From Lethocerus indicus (lineage: Eukaryota; Arthropoda; Insecta; Hemiptera; Belostomatidae), in assembly GCA_019843655.1 (NCBI GenBank), contig JACDQD010000005.1, forward strand, positions 26,546,954 to 26,610,953: a stretch of DNA of 64,000 nt. The letters run 5' to 3'. The translations under genes and the position numbers were made by a program. The notes below the pieces were generated by a model. That model searched no databases. It was not told where the DNA came from and saw only the letters and a list, made by a program, of their open reading frames with translations. Position 1 is the stretch's first letter. Every line of letters starts with the position of its first letter. Shown here piece after piece: positions 28,801-43,500 of this stretch.

Positions 28801-31071
28801 GTCTAGGATTCAATTACTGCAGGCCGATTTTTTTCTCTTCGACAAGTGGCCAGCAAATAGGGCCGAAACGGGAGCGGTCCTTAACGGTATACAACTGGGC
28901 CCCCGACTGCCGATAATCGAACGAACAGCTCTCGCCCGTGACCTGGCCTCAACGCCGCTTATTATCACCCGCTAATATCATAATTTTATGCTCCTCGTTA
29001 ATTCCTAAACCATCCAATGGGGATATACGGCCGGCTTATTGTTATTCGGCGTCAATTAAATTAGCCACCTTCCCGGGATAATTCGTACCCCCCCTAAAAC
29101 AATATACCGGACCTCGACAAATACCCGTTTAATTCCCTTTTATGACTTGTTAAATCGCTCCGAAAGAAGACTAAAAGTACTCGGAACCACAATAATTAGG
29201 CTTAGCTTGAACTCATTGTTCGAAGGCGACTCTAATTTTAACAGGGTTGCCATTCATATGTTAAAAATAGACGAGTTTCGAAACTCCTCTTTGTCTTCCG
29301 AAGTATTTCAAATAAATAACCGCTGCGTAAATAATATATCTCTTTGAAAACTAATCCGAGATAAAAACACATTACTCATCTGATTTAAAATCTTGCTATT
29401 TTAAATCATGCAGTTTTAACATTGAACTTATAATACCATTCTAACATAATTTGTAGCTGAAACCATTAAATTTTTAAATTCCAGCCATTTTTCTGATGAA
29501 AATTGTGAAGTTAAAATGTTTAAAGAGGGCCAAACAACAGAGGTTTCTGCAAAGCAATATTTTTCATTGTTTAATTACAGTTTCATTTTTACTCAACAAA
29601 GAAAGTATATAAAATGTAAAACATGTTCAATACGATTAAGTTTTAGAATATATTTTTGCAATAGGCATCATAAGAATGATAACCAATGTCTTCAGAAAGA
29701 CAACCCAAAGCCTTAAAGTATGTAGATACCAGTACTTGGAAAGTAACATCTCATAAATGTTGGTTACTGTACATTCTTAATTAAAAACAATATTTCAACA
29801 ATTATTACACTGGATCAAACCCAAACAGTATCTACAAAAAAAGATTTGAATGTGTACACAAATCAAGTAATGTACTATTGTCAATGATGAATATATTGAA
29901 AAATATATGTTGTAAGCTTAAATGTGACAAAATATTAATAAAATCTATAGATTTAATATTATAGGATTGCATTAAAACATTTAATTGCTTTCCTTTCTAG
30001 ATTTACAATTTAGGGATATTTACAATAATTTCATTAAAAGAAAAGACTTGACAACTAACATTCATTTGGAACCACCACAAAACTAATTGTATGATATAAA
30101 CAGAGCCTAAGTTTAGTCTTCTAGTAATAGTTTGTTAAACCTCACTGATAATATACTATTTTTGAAATGGCACTCAATAATTGAAAATTATCCATTAAGT
30201 ATATCAGCTACTACTAGATGGGGGACAAGGGACTAAATAAATATCTTCATAAAAATATTTTTAAAGTTAGAAATTTATTTGTAAAAATCACAGGTATAAA
30301 ATCTAAATGAAATATATAAATAACATTAAATATATCATACATATGGAAAATACTGAATAATAGACAGTACATTACAATGTGCATTCCTTCTTAGTGCTAG
30401 GTTTAACAGCTGTTCATTTAAGAATTATTAGTTACACAATGGAACAGTAATATTGCATTAACTGCACGTAAGGTACCTAACATAAGTTATTGGTAACTAG
30501 ACACCAATTATTACATACTATAGAAGAAGAATTACTCTACACTCTAGTGTCGGTGGGTCACACATGGTTTTAATAACAATACATTAAACATGAAACATAT
30601 TGTAATATGATGAATTAATGTGTTTCAAAGATCAAACATTTTTTCTATTTTTTATGTGCAATTATGCAGTGACAGCCATTTTGCACAGAGAAATAAGTAT
30701 ACTTATTGAGTAATACGCCAATACAAATACAAAATCGTAAGATTTAATTTTCAAACTTTTCAAAATATTATTTTAATTTTTCTTCATGTTTACAACTTCA
30801 TATCATTATGGAGCAGTTATTAAAATTTGTTTTCTTTTTCATATTTTGTTAAAATATGAACAATTTGAGATGTAAAGCACCAATATATAACCAAATACTT
30901 TCATTTAACATGTTTCAATTACAAGTTGTATGGAAATACATTTAGAATTATTACAATGTGACACTGAAATGCTAGTATTTTTCTAACCTTAAATAATACT
31001 TATTGCATTTAAATATCTGTGAAAAACTTATATCCCACTCAGTCAATGTTATGTACAATAACAAAAAATAT
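28801..31071. other. Intergenic region between ALT promoter and SLC35B3 3' end
   Basis: The first 350 bp (about 28801-29150) are much richer in GC and CpG than the surroundings, with several CCCG/GGCCG clusters, which fits the ALT promoter and 5' UTR. From about 29350 the sequence is AT-rich with no supported gene, repeat or RNA. The last few hundred bases probably include the SLC35B3 3' UTR. Confidence 0.55.
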
Positions 31072-34000
31072 TTAAACTGTGGTTTCAATTGATTTTTTCA
31101 CAGTTTTAAAACCTAGGTATTTGTTCAATTGTGACAGAAAATTACTGTTAAAAATATGAATAGTTTTATAATTTTTACTCAATACATTTAAATAAATGCC
31201 TAATAGGATTAGACAGCCAGCCCACAAATACCTGAAAAGAAAAATGAACAAATAAAATAACATAAAATTCAATTTTATACAACAGAATTACTATGAATAT
31301 CATGCATTATGAATTAAATACATTCATTTCAGATTTCATCTGTTTTGAAAGGAATATTATTCATTATCAATTCTTTAAATTTGTTACTTTTATACCTAAT
31401 TATGTTGCCTTATTGTTTGTTTGTATTCATTTCTTCTGTAGTTGCCTTATTAACAATATCAAAATAAACAAAACTAATAAACTTCATAACTGAATTAATA
31501 ACTTTAAATGTGTCATAAAATTTTAATATTTGTGGTTTTCACAAGTTTCAAGCTAATGGAAATTCCATCTTTTGTAGGCTTTAAAAAATTAAGATCATAA
31601 TAAATTAGAAAATGCACTTACTGGATGGTGAATGGTTTCGAAAAGAAAATGAAAGACAATAGAATTGAAACAGCTTTCCTGCACGTTGTGACAGTAACAG
31701 CTGCCAAGGCTCCACAGGTAGTAACTAGAGTTAGGACAACTTGTATACCCAAATACCCAGACAATGAAAATAGCAATGCATACCCATATGTTTCAGGTAC
31801 CTGAAATATTGAAAAAACATTCTGCATAAATGTTACATTTTAGTAATAATAAACAATCATTTAAAAAATATTTTATACAAATTAGGATTTTCAGAATTTG
31901 TTAACAAAACTAAGAAACAATTCATTTACCTTAAAACAATAAGCCATTCCATCCCAAAGGTCTCCAGTAATTAACATTATAACAAGTAGATATAAGAAAC
32001 CAATGGCATATGAATAAAGAACAACCTCCCTATTTGATGCTCCGTGTGACTTCATATTTTTTTCTTGAACATTGCCAATAATAGCATCACATAACAGAGC
32101 AAAACTAATCATCGAAATACCTAGGGCAATAAACACAAGAAAATCATTAATCAAAATTTTATCGTTATACTCTATTCTTTTTGAGAAAAATAAAATATTT
32201 TCCATTTTTATATTTATTTTTTATGTTCACTAAACAATCTAAACAACTTGAAATTACAAGACTAAGTGCTTGTATTTTCAGAATTTCTGGAAATCATACA
32301 GTGAAATATTTTACAGCAAGCTTCACTGAGAAGTGAAGCCCCAATCATACTTCACTGATGAAAAACTTATAACCCTCCAACTAAATCCTATTTTACTTAT
32401 TTAATGAACAAAATTAAGAATGTACATTTACTGGGGATCAACACAAGAAATAACATCAATGACACATTATTAAAAATTAAATAATAATAATAATAAATGT
32501 GTAGTAAGTCAAATAGAATTTGAACCCTTACAACACATTTGAAAAATGTTTCTATTTTATATGAAAGATTAAGAATTAACAATATAAATAATTACAAATT
32601 ATTGTTGTTTCTGACAAAATATATATGAATAAAATACTTTAATATTTACTACCACTTTAACAATATTTAATTTATATTGTTAAAGTTGTAATAAATATTA
32701 CTCCTCAGTTAATACTCATAATAAATTATAATTACATGTATTTAACATATGTACTTGTATAGTACAGATATGTCCCAATTTCTTTCTCTGAGATGCAAAT
32801 AATTAATATAGAAAATTATTTATGTTTCATTATGTTTATTATTTCTAAATTAATGTTCCTTAATGCTTAAATCAAATGCAAATGCATGCAATAATACAAT
32901 TTGCTGTTGAAATTCATAAAATATGCAAAACCATCTTCTATAATGTCCACAGTTAGAGCACAAATGAAAAGTTTATGATTTCAGAAGGTGTCCCTGTTAG
33001 GTCTTTGTTACCTCAAAAATGAAATAAAAGATACCACTACATGCATAGAAGCAATGACTTTTAAAATTCTAAAGTAGATCTGAAATCAAACATCAGACAA
33101 ATAGATCTAAAACCAAATCTGTCTCACATTAGTCCTTACAATTATTAGGATTGTCCAAATTAGATTGATGCATGCTAAACTGCAATAGAAATGTCTAATT
33201 TGTAATGTCAGAACATGAAGCATGTCTCGTTGGACCGTGAAACTCTGGGACAAAAAGGACATTGCTTCCATTCCTGAAAACTAGTCTGAGGCATTTTGGC
33301 AGAGCTCAAACCACACAGGCACTGTCTTACAATTCCTAAAAGATTCTGGTCTCTTCCTGAAAATATGTCACGGTCAATGAGATTTGGTGGATTATGGTGT
33401 CTCCATATCCTTGGAACAGAAGAAACATAAAGAACAATCTAAACAAATTATTGCTTAGATATAAGAGTGGATAAAGTTCTAACTTTAAGAACAAATAGAC
33501 ATAGGTACAGGTATGCATTACAGGTCAAAATCCCAAAGCAATATCCAATGTATACTTTCTCTGTGGTCATCAAAGGATGTATAACCTCAATATCCCTCCA
33601 CCGCCCACAAATAACTGAATCCTCCCAATTCTCAGATCTCATCTTTGTTATGAAATCCTAATAAATATATTATTTGCACTTTAAATACACAGTAAAAAAC
33701 ATTCAAAGTTCAAATACTGTTATTATTGGATGTCCGTGACATTTGTTTCCTCGATTATACACTAGTAACAACAAATATCTTATGCAAAGAATTATTAAAC
33801 ACAGGGTCCGAAACTTACCAAATAAACTGAAATTAGGTGAAACTTGACTGTCTGCCAGTGTAAACAAAGACAGCCCAATGCACATTAATAAGGCAGCTGT
33901 GAAATCAATTGCTTTATACCTCTTTTTCTGTATGAGTATTGAACCTATCATTACAGGAATCAGTTTACAGCACTTGAACATAACCTGAGTTGGATAATTA

Positions 34001-35040
34001 AGATACGACAGTGATGAATTTGAAAAGCCCATTGTACCTAAAGTTAACAATGCTAACAGGGCATACGTTTGTAATGGTATCCTGAAACAAACAATATTAG
34101 TGTCCAATGGCATTAATTGGAACATTAATCCTGATAGGAAATATAATAGTAGGATAAACATGCAAGATGAATGAATCAGTTACTTCAGGCTAGCTAAAAG
34201 GATTTTATTAACAACAGCAATACCTTCTATATGATATAATAATAAATTGAAAGTTGCAATTGGAATAAAATTCAGTCTACTACTACCATTTGAGCCAAAG
34301 TCACTCCAACAGGACTGCTTTGACTACTAAATCCTGACTCCAGTGGTATGCAACTTCTCTTTTTTTTCTTAATTGCTCTTTTTTTTGGCAATCGTGCAAT
34401 TTCATCATGTAGTTTGTTTAATGACAACAGTTTCCTGATAAAAGTGCAGATATAAGGCTAGTGTTCCATACACAAACACTGCAATAATCTGAGTGAGCTG
34501 ACTTTTATTTCAATTGCAAATTTTAATTTTTCATGAGAGGTGCTCTTGAAACTCCATACTTATAACTCATTAGAATAACTAAAAAAAATACATGCTAAGA
34601 ATAGTTTTCGTGTTAAGAATATGAAAACTCTAAAGCAATTCAACAAAAAAATTCTTTCTACATACTTTCTGACGGTATTCCTTGTAAGTAGAGTTTCCGT
34701 GTAACCGAAGATGGAATAATAGGCGAACTGAACTAATGTTAGGTACCAACCATAAGGTTTGAAACCTTCCAAAGTAAATATGAGTTCCTGAAAAGTGTAA
34801 ACAATGTTATTTTGTTACATCAATTATAGCGTAGGATATTCTTTGTACTTATTAACTTACTTGGAGATATCCATATATAAGGTACAGAACAAACACACCG
34901 ACACAACAAATAAAGAACTGGACCCGAGGCCTGAAATCTGAAACGTCGAAATACAAAACTTTTACTTCGGCCTTAGGTTCACTAGAAGTTGGTTGCGGGT
35001 TAAGATCCGAAAATTTATCAATGAAGATACGAGTTTCCAT
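31072..35040 (-). CDS. SLC35B3: Adenosine 3'-phospho 5'-phosphosulfate transporter 2 (SLC35B3)
   Basis: Golgi multi-pass transporter of the nucleotide-sugar transporter family that imports the sulfate donor PAPS for sulfation of glycans. Exons: 34861-35040, 34666-34787, 33819-34081, 31930-32120, 31622-31800 and 31072-31231, coding for 364 aa (human about 400). Family segments include VGVFVLYLIYGYLQELIF, GWYLTLVQFAYYSIFG, SSLSYLNYPTQVMFKCCKL, CDAIIGNVQEKNMKSHGAS, VTVTTCRKAVSILLSFIFF and the final QYLWAGCLILLGIYLNVLS. These account for roughly ten hydrophobic segments. The match is closer to SLC35B3 than to SLC35B2 (slalom), judging by the YGYLQELIF and NVQEK contexts. A 1.7 kb intron (32121-33818) separates exons 3 and 4 and contains no recognised gene. 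The C-terminus is Lys-rich (FKTVKKSIETTV). Confidence 0.95.
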
Positions 35041-36256
35041 TGTTAAGAATAATGAACTAATACATAATTTTCATGAACCATTGGGTCGAAATCTAAAAAA
35101 CTATCTAAAAGATAGTGAGACGCTAGCGTCATCACTTATGGAAACCGTTACTGAAACCTCCCTTTACACGTTGAGAGTAGTGCCAACTGTACAAGCAAAA
35201 TCTTTAGCGAATGTTACATTTTCATACAAATCACAATATCCAATAAGAATTATGTTTGTAATTAGGGAAAAAAAGTTTTTTAATCTATAAATTTCTCGAA
35301 TATCCCACGCAAGTACCCAATGGACTCAGTTGTCAACAAATATTTTTCATCATAAATATAATTTGTGTGTCCTAAGAGGTACTCTTTGCTCAGAAAAAAT
35401 TATTGGTTCTTAGTATTTACAAAATTAAATAATTTTAATTTTTTAAATGTTAACAGCTATAAAAGTTGTAAATTGTAACATTTTAAACTACCAGAATAAG
35501 ATTAAAATTAAATATTGAATAAGAAACAATAATCTTAATCTAATAAGATTAAATGAACCAAGTCTAAGCTCAGACTTCTTTTGTATTAATGGCATGAAAA
35601 AATAAATCACATCAAACTAATTCATTGTTTGAAGTTTTTTAAACATATATAACTTCTTTATTATTTTTTTTTTCAATTTACATACTTATTCTAATTCTAA
35701 TCAAACAGTTTTTATCTTTTTAGGTAATTTCAATAATTTAATAGTCTCAATAGTCTCTTAATAGTCTAGAGTTAAAATCCTAACAGGGCTATGAAATGAT
35801 TATAACACTTTGATTTCCTGTTGTTGAAAATATTATACTATTGTAAATACAGACTGAATGTTGTATACACAAACTTCCCTATCTCTATTTTACAAATTTT
35901 ATGAGTGAAAAAGTAGTAATAAATAAGAAGAAAAATCATTTTTGTTGAATCTGTGCAGCTTTTGGAATTACTTGTCAATAAAATACAGTATCAAATTTTC
36001 TACTAGTCACAATTTACCATTAATACTAAATTTGAAGTATTGACACATGCACAATCTAATAATAAGTATGTATCACATAAGTCATTATTTACTTTCATTT
36101 CTTTCATCAATGTTATATTAGGGAATAAACATTTATTATAAATCACAGTAATATATTGTGAATAAAATGAAAAACAGGACAGGAATAAAAAAATCAGACA
36201 GCAAAAGATCATGATCTGTTATAGAAGCTGTAAGCTCAGGAAATTATGTGTTGTTA
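35041..36256. other. Intergenic region between SLC35B3 5' end and AHI1 3' end
   Basis: 1.2 kb of AT-rich sequence. It includes the presumed SLC35B3 promoter and, near 36000-36250, the likely AHI1 3' UTR. An 89-codon open frame at 35021-35290 on the plus strand resembles nothing known and is antisense to the SLC35B3 start. Confidence 0.55.
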
Positions 36257-36847
36257 TCAAGATCCGGAATTTGGTGATGCTGTGAACAGTATACGGTCCA
36301 TTTGGTATATGATATCTGCCAGCCGAATGTCATTGGAGGATCCTTGATCTTTTTTAACATTCGACCCATTTGCCATTGTCAAATCTCGGCCTCCAGTAAG
36401 TTTCAATGTGTTCAATGTACAAGCAACACTGCTGTCGCTGTGAAAATTCCCTCTGGGTTCCTCGATACCATGATCTTCTTCGTGGATAAAACCTTTATTG
36501 TGTTTACCTTTAGCGCTACTGCACCGACTGTTAACAGCACGTTTGGTCAACCCCAACAAACTTCCCAGAAAACCTCCGCCTCCACTACCTCCTCCTGAAT
36601 CCTCCTTGCGTTTTTTTCTTTTTAGTTTGGTGGTCTCAAAATTTTTCGGGCTCAACTTTTTATTAACAGTTACAGGTGATGGTTTCTCAATAGGATCCGA
36701 ATTGTCAAAGTGATGTATTTTGTTATTGGACATGGTGCCATCTAAAAACACTAAGCCTACGCTCTTGTCTATCTTGGCTCTAAAAAGACACAAAAAAGTT
36801 CAAAATTTAACCAATATTGTTCAACCATTATATATATTATATAATGG

Positions 36848-36915
<68 letters not shown>

Positions 36916-39751
36916 CCTTTTACAATTCTATGTTTATCACTTTTACGAATCTAAAAAACTTTTCGTTTAGAAACCATGAAAAGTTATATGGCACAGAAAT
37001 CACCCATACCACATATTTTTCCCCCATTACTCCTTTGAGAGTGATCCAAGAAAATTAGCGATTCAAGTGAAAGTGGTGTTTTTTAGTGGCTTTAGTGCTG
37101 GTATGTGGTAACACAATATGATTTGTATGGTATGCAAAAACCATGGGTGGTCTCACCAATAGTGCAATTTTCCTTCAATTGTAATTTGAAATGAGTTGAG
37201 CTCATTTAGATCAAGACTCCCCAAAACAGATTTTTTCCTCCTGATACATTACTTTTTTCTTGAGAATAACTTTTTTGTAACAAATAATCCGTGAAAAAAT
37301 ACCAAAAGATGTTACAAATTGCTATCTTCACATCTGGTAACACCATGAAGTCTTTTGAGAAGTAATTGATATTGATAACAAGTAGTTTAATTTGTTGACT
37401 TACTTATCATATTGGAGGACAGTAACACTTGGATAGGTGTTTGAGGAATGTGAAACAACAGCCATTGTGTGGTCATGAGGGTGAAAAGCCAGTGCAGTAA
37501 TTGCTATTGTGGAAGACGTGGACGATGTCAACCCATGGTATACAGCTACCTGGTTACCAGTATCCGTTTCCCAAACGCATACGGTATTGTCTTCACTGCA
37601 TGCTATCACTTTGCTGCCACAACTACAGAATATACTTTCCATTCTCAGCCTCCTGTTTACACCACCCTGCAATGATGATTCGGACATTTTGATGGTTTAC
37701 TACTACTCCCTATTATCAGTAATAATAAAGACCCAGAAAGATAGGATTAAAAATAAATTTAAAAATGAATGGCTCAACGTACATAAAGAAAAATTGGATT
37801 AAAATATGAATTAAAATATAAAAAGTGTATTCTTACCATTGTTCTAAATTGATACCAAAAAACTAAACCAAACAGCATAAAGTACAGAGCTTTGATTGGT
37901 CCAAACCATAAAAAGATCATTTCAACAGTACTTTTCACCATAATAAAGGTCACACTAATCAAAGAATTTTCCACTATCAGAAAATAGTATATGTTGGATC
38001 ATGAAACTATAAAATGATAGGGAAATGCTTCATCTGAACTCTAAAACCACTATGCAGGAAGACCAAACTCTCCTATTAGTATAATTTATTAATTTAACAC
38101 AAGTTAAACGAATTAAGAAGTTAGTGAAAGATCTTTATTACAAATAGGATTCCTTCAAAGTCTACATATTTAACTGAGATTTCTTTACACATAATTGTTG
38201 AATTAAAATAATACTTATTAATCACTAAATATAAATTGGTAATTATCAATCAATGTATCAGTAGTTGTATTCACCTGGTACCACTGTATGACAGCTCCTA
38301 TTTGTATGTCCAACATTCTGAGCATGCTGTCCCTGGTGTGAACCAATAATCTTTTACCACCCGGATGAGTGGACAATTTGTTTATAACTTTACCATTCAG
38401 CTCATTTATTTTCAGTTCTCGTTCCAAGGAAAATAATCTAAAAACAATTTAAACAATGTAGTATAATACTGTAGTATATTTCATATTATAATAATATTAC
38501 ACATGAAGCTGTTTACTGCTATAGTTTATTCTGTTAGTAACACAATAGTACTAATAAAGTTCATAACATATGGGTTTATGTATTGATGCCATACACAGGA
38601 TGGGTGGTAATTAAATTGAGAAAAAAATTCACAAAAGTAGAGATAAAGAAAATAAGTAATATACCTATCTTCTCTTGTCCATATAATAATGATTCCTTCA
38701 GCATCAGCTGATACCAGTTTACAACTTTTACCATCCATGTCTTGAATCGCCACTAGAGAATTAACCCTGCTTTGGTGCAAGGACAAAAATTGTAATGGCT
38801 CTCTCACATTTTCAAATTTCCAAATTCTAATATCTGTATCAAAACATCCAGTTGCAACCATTGCTTCTTGTTCTGATGGCCCGCCAGTTTCCAGCCAACA
38901 ACAGCTGTACACATACGATGGATGTGATAGAACCTGGAGATGGTTTCATGAAAAGATAAGTTTTAGAAAGCCATCAAATATTTACAGTATAGTTCACTAC
39001 AATTATCCCTGATGACAATGAAGTGCCTATAATTCCTGCATCACTTGCTCAGTTGGCCAGTATATATACTGAAATTCCTTTCATTCATCAAAATTTTAAC
39101 TTCAGATAGAAAAAAAGAATGCCAAAGAATGTGCAGGTTTTGTTATGCAGAACAAAAATGAATTTAAAAACTTGTATTGTTGAAGAACTAATCCTGTTTA
39201 AAGTTGAAGGGCCATATGAAGGATGATATTGGTTTTAACATAATGAAGAAACTCACTTATGCTGAAACTGTGTATTATAAATAGTATAATACTAATAGTC
39301 AAGATATTAAGTGTATTTTAACATATTCTATCATTCTATTCATTAGTTCATGAATAATAGAAAACTATTTAATTTCAATCAAAATTACATATGTTCAAAA
39401 TATAAAAATTAGCTTATCACCATTAAATAATTAATTAACCTGTTCTGGGATAGGATTTCTTGCTGCAACATTCCAAATACAGACAGTCGAATCGGCAGAA
39501 GCTGACATCAGGTATTTGTCATCTTTTGACCACTTTATACTGTATATTAGTCCTAAATAACAATGTTATAAGCTGAAAATTATTTTTATGTAATATACTT
39601 GAATATTTATTATATTGAAAAAATGAGTTTTTTATTAATACGGATGCTATTGCTATTTATTTTATTTTGTAAAGTATCAATGGAATGTAAGAAATCAGTT
39701 TAGAGAAGCTGAGATAAGAGGGGCTGACCATTAGAATTGGGACACCCTGTG

Positions 39752-39810
<59 letters not shown>

Positions 39811-40460
39811 TAATACCTGCATTTGTGAAAAGACTATATGTGACTCTTTCACTATCAAAAAATAGTTGCAAAATTAACTTACTAGCTTATTTAAGAGAGG
39901 TAATACATAGTTTATATGTCTAATTTTTTCCATGCTATTTCTAAAATCATCTTACAGAGGTTTATAAACTGATCATTACTATTATATTAATTAAATATGA
40001 TGTCTAAATTTTAAACTAAACATTCTGAACATTTCAATATTCACCTTCTTGACCAGTTAAAATTAAATATATTTCACCATCAAAAGTATAGAGGATGATA
40101 TTTTGTTTTGTTGGACAGGCCAAAAGTAAACCAGAATGGGAATATTCTAGGCATAGACAACCATCAGAACCAGCGTCCAAATTGTGAACCTTTTTGTTGG
40201 GAAGCTTGCACATTTGTGTTGGATAACGATTCCAATTTACTGGTTTCAGTTCTAACTTATCACTATTCTGAAACAGAAAGTAATAATACAAATATAAGTT
40301 TATTAACATTTGCAAAATGGCCAATTGAGTTGATGATGTTTTTAGTTTCAAGTTTTTGTTGAAGTGATCCAGATTAAAAGAAAACCTATATGAATTTGCT
40401 TATTGTTGAAAATTGAATATATATACTGAGACAACAACACTTTTAATACTTAAAAAATTA

Positions 40461-40515
<55 letters not shown>

Positions 40516-43500
40516 TATCTATATATATTTATAACCGTAGTATGTATTGTAATGTGGATACATTTTAAAATACACTTTTAAATTCAAAAATAAAAATAAT
40601 GCACACCTTTACAGATGAATGATCATCCGTAATATTGTTGTTGCCGGAGATTTTCAATGTTGTATCATTCTCTGAACGATTTTTTGAACTGTTCAACCTT
40701 GATTGATCCATTATAGGATTTTCACGAATTGACCTCACTGTCAAATATAATGTACCTTTACTTGTTCTCAATTTACCTCTTGACCACCAAAAATAACACT
40801 GAAAAAGAATAGAAATTAATTAAGCACCAACTTAGAAATCTGTCCATTGAATAAATAACTTTATTTCTCAGAATTTCACAGCTTTGGCATAATTGTGCCA
40901 TTAACTCAGTAATTTTTTATAAATATAATCAGTTCATCCACTCATGTAATGATGTTTTGGGAAACATTTATAAAGCATACATAATCAATTAAGTATACTT
41001 AATCACTTTAAAGTAACATATGCTCACGGACATTACAAATTTATGTCTTGTAATGAACTTTGCTTCACTACAGCATAAAAGTTGCTTTACAGTATTGAAA
41101 TGAGGATCATCAGAAGGTCATGATGGTAATGAATAAAATTTTATAACTAAATGAATTATATTCAAATTATATTACCATTGGCAATGTTTGTTCCTTTTTC
41201 AAAGATGACAATCTAGGTTTGAACAATTGTAGCCTCAGTAGAGTTCCAATGTTGACAGCTCCATTAGCTCCAACAAGTTTTAAAAAAGCCCATAATTTAC
41301 ATTTGTCTTTGTGTTTTGATTCTGTGTCAATAATCTCAAAAAAGAGAATGACATTGGTGTCGGCGAGGCTCTTGACAGGTTCACAGATGACCACTTCTAC
41401 CTCCCAGTGAACTCTCATATCTCTAATAGTAACAGTAAAGAAAGATGTTATTGAAAAGAGTTCTAAATGTTTCCATTATTAAACATATCTCCAGATGTAA
41501 TTAAACTACATTTGAAACAACAATTTGGTCCTCATTGATTCAACTTAATTATAATGTATGACTTAACTTATTTTCTTGTAGCAGAGATAATTGACTGGAA
41601 GGAAATAACATTTTTACTAAAAATAAGTCTACACTTTGTTAGTTAAAGAATTTCAACCTTTTATTCTTTCACAAAAATTTCAATCAAATAAAATTCTATG
41701 AACAATTGAATAAATTTGAGTTATTAGAAGGTGAAAACAACAGACTAGAATAAAAAAATTAATTTTCAAAGAAAAAACCTGTGAAGTAGAGTATTGTCAC
41801 ACTGTCGAGTTGTAATGGGTGAAACTTCAGTATCCTTTATTACAGAGCTGCTCTTATATTTGGTGTTGGTAACATCAATGGCATGGACACGCACAACTGG
41901 CCGCTTTCCTAGTTTTTTGGCACACACAGTGTCACATCCATGAATTGTAATTGATACTATTTCATTTCCTGAATCATCAAACCACAAAATATTACACCTT
42001 GTAATTTTCCTATTATGATCAAATGAACAAGAGAGTGTGTTTACAAACAATAATATACCCACAGTGATAATTTTTTTTTCAAATAAATAAAAAATCTCTG
42101 CTACCAGTTATTTAAAAACAAATTTTTGTTTTGTGATTATAGTAATATTATATTGGACTTTTTTTTCTTATTATATACATATAGTCTATTTGTAATTAAC
42201 ACAAAATAATATGAACCACTCATATTACATTTTCCTCTAATGATATTCTTTGTTATATAATTTTCCCTGAATTTTAATTGCTTATCTTATTGTTTTTCTG
42301 GCCTTGTAGATTAGTAAATATTATAGAAACTTTGTTTAATAATAAATAATTGGAAAATCAAGTGAATGATTTATAATATGAAATAGAACTTGCATATAAT
42401 TAGTCATTTTCATTAATTTAATGTAGTATGTCGTATAAATAGTATTGCTAAAAAGCATTGTGCAAGATGATTCTATGTAAGTAGAGTAAGTAGTAATAAG
42501 TTCTAGTGCTGTCTTTTGTGTTCAAGATATTTTTATGAAAGCAGTTTGTGCATTTTTTTTATACTTTAGGAACTGAAAAGAACATCAGTCTTAATGGCAC
42601 ATATACACACCCTGTTGAGTTTCTTCAACTATTTTAGAATCCTCATTATCTTCTGCTTCTGAGTCTGTATTATTATTGCTGCTTTTTTCTTCATTTTTAG
42701 TATCCTTACTTGTTTCTCCAACTTTGTTAATCCTTTCAATTATTAAAAAGAAGAAATATTCAAATGAAATTATAATTTAACACGCATTTACTATTGAACT
42801 GGGGTGAAATAAAATGTAAAAAATGTAGTGAAATGTTGTGATTATACTAAATAGTTACAAAGTTCTTTAAAGTTTAAAATGTTTATAATAATATAATGAT
42901 ATTACTTTGGTATATCAGTACTAAAAACCTTAAAGTGTTTGTATTTGTCATTTTGGACATTACACACACCAGAGCAGTAATGTTATTTGATATTTAATAT
43001 TTAATTACAGTTGTTACTTCAAACTTATAAATAAATATTACTTTTAATAAGTAACTATTGAAAATCATAATATTGATTGTAGTGAATACTTACTTCTGAC
43101 TCTCAATAGATACTTTGTCACATTGAGGTGATGAGCTCAAAAATGTGCTGTTGTTACTACAGCTCTCATCCGAAAGTTTATTTACTGTCTGGCCATGTTT
43201 CCGTGTCTTTTTTCTTGGTAAGGGTACCGGAAAAGTCGGCTCCTCCGATTTTTCAGATTCGACACAGTCTTTGTTCAAATCGGTCATGTCGTCCGGTTCA
43301 TCCTTTTTCATTATCTCTTCGTCGCCCAAACTAGCAAAACTCTTCCGAGCGGCTGGTCTAGGGCGTCCTCCCGAAGCGGGCGGAGATAACTTTTTCGCAT
43401 CGGGATTGGGTTCCTCTTCACTGAGTGTTTCTGTGGCCGAACCCGAAGGTTTCTTCCTGTTCGACGCCGATATCGGCACCAGTTTAATTTTATTTGAACC

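Noticed and set aside
35021..35290. 89-codon open frame on the plus strand upstream of SLC35B3
   Set aside because: It overlaps the SLC35B3 start exon in antisense and resembles no known protein.
36720..37058. Open frame with a long IYIYIY run
   Set aside because: It is a product of the (AT)n microsatellite in an AHI1 intron. The same applies to frames at 52942-53387 and 61867-62202.
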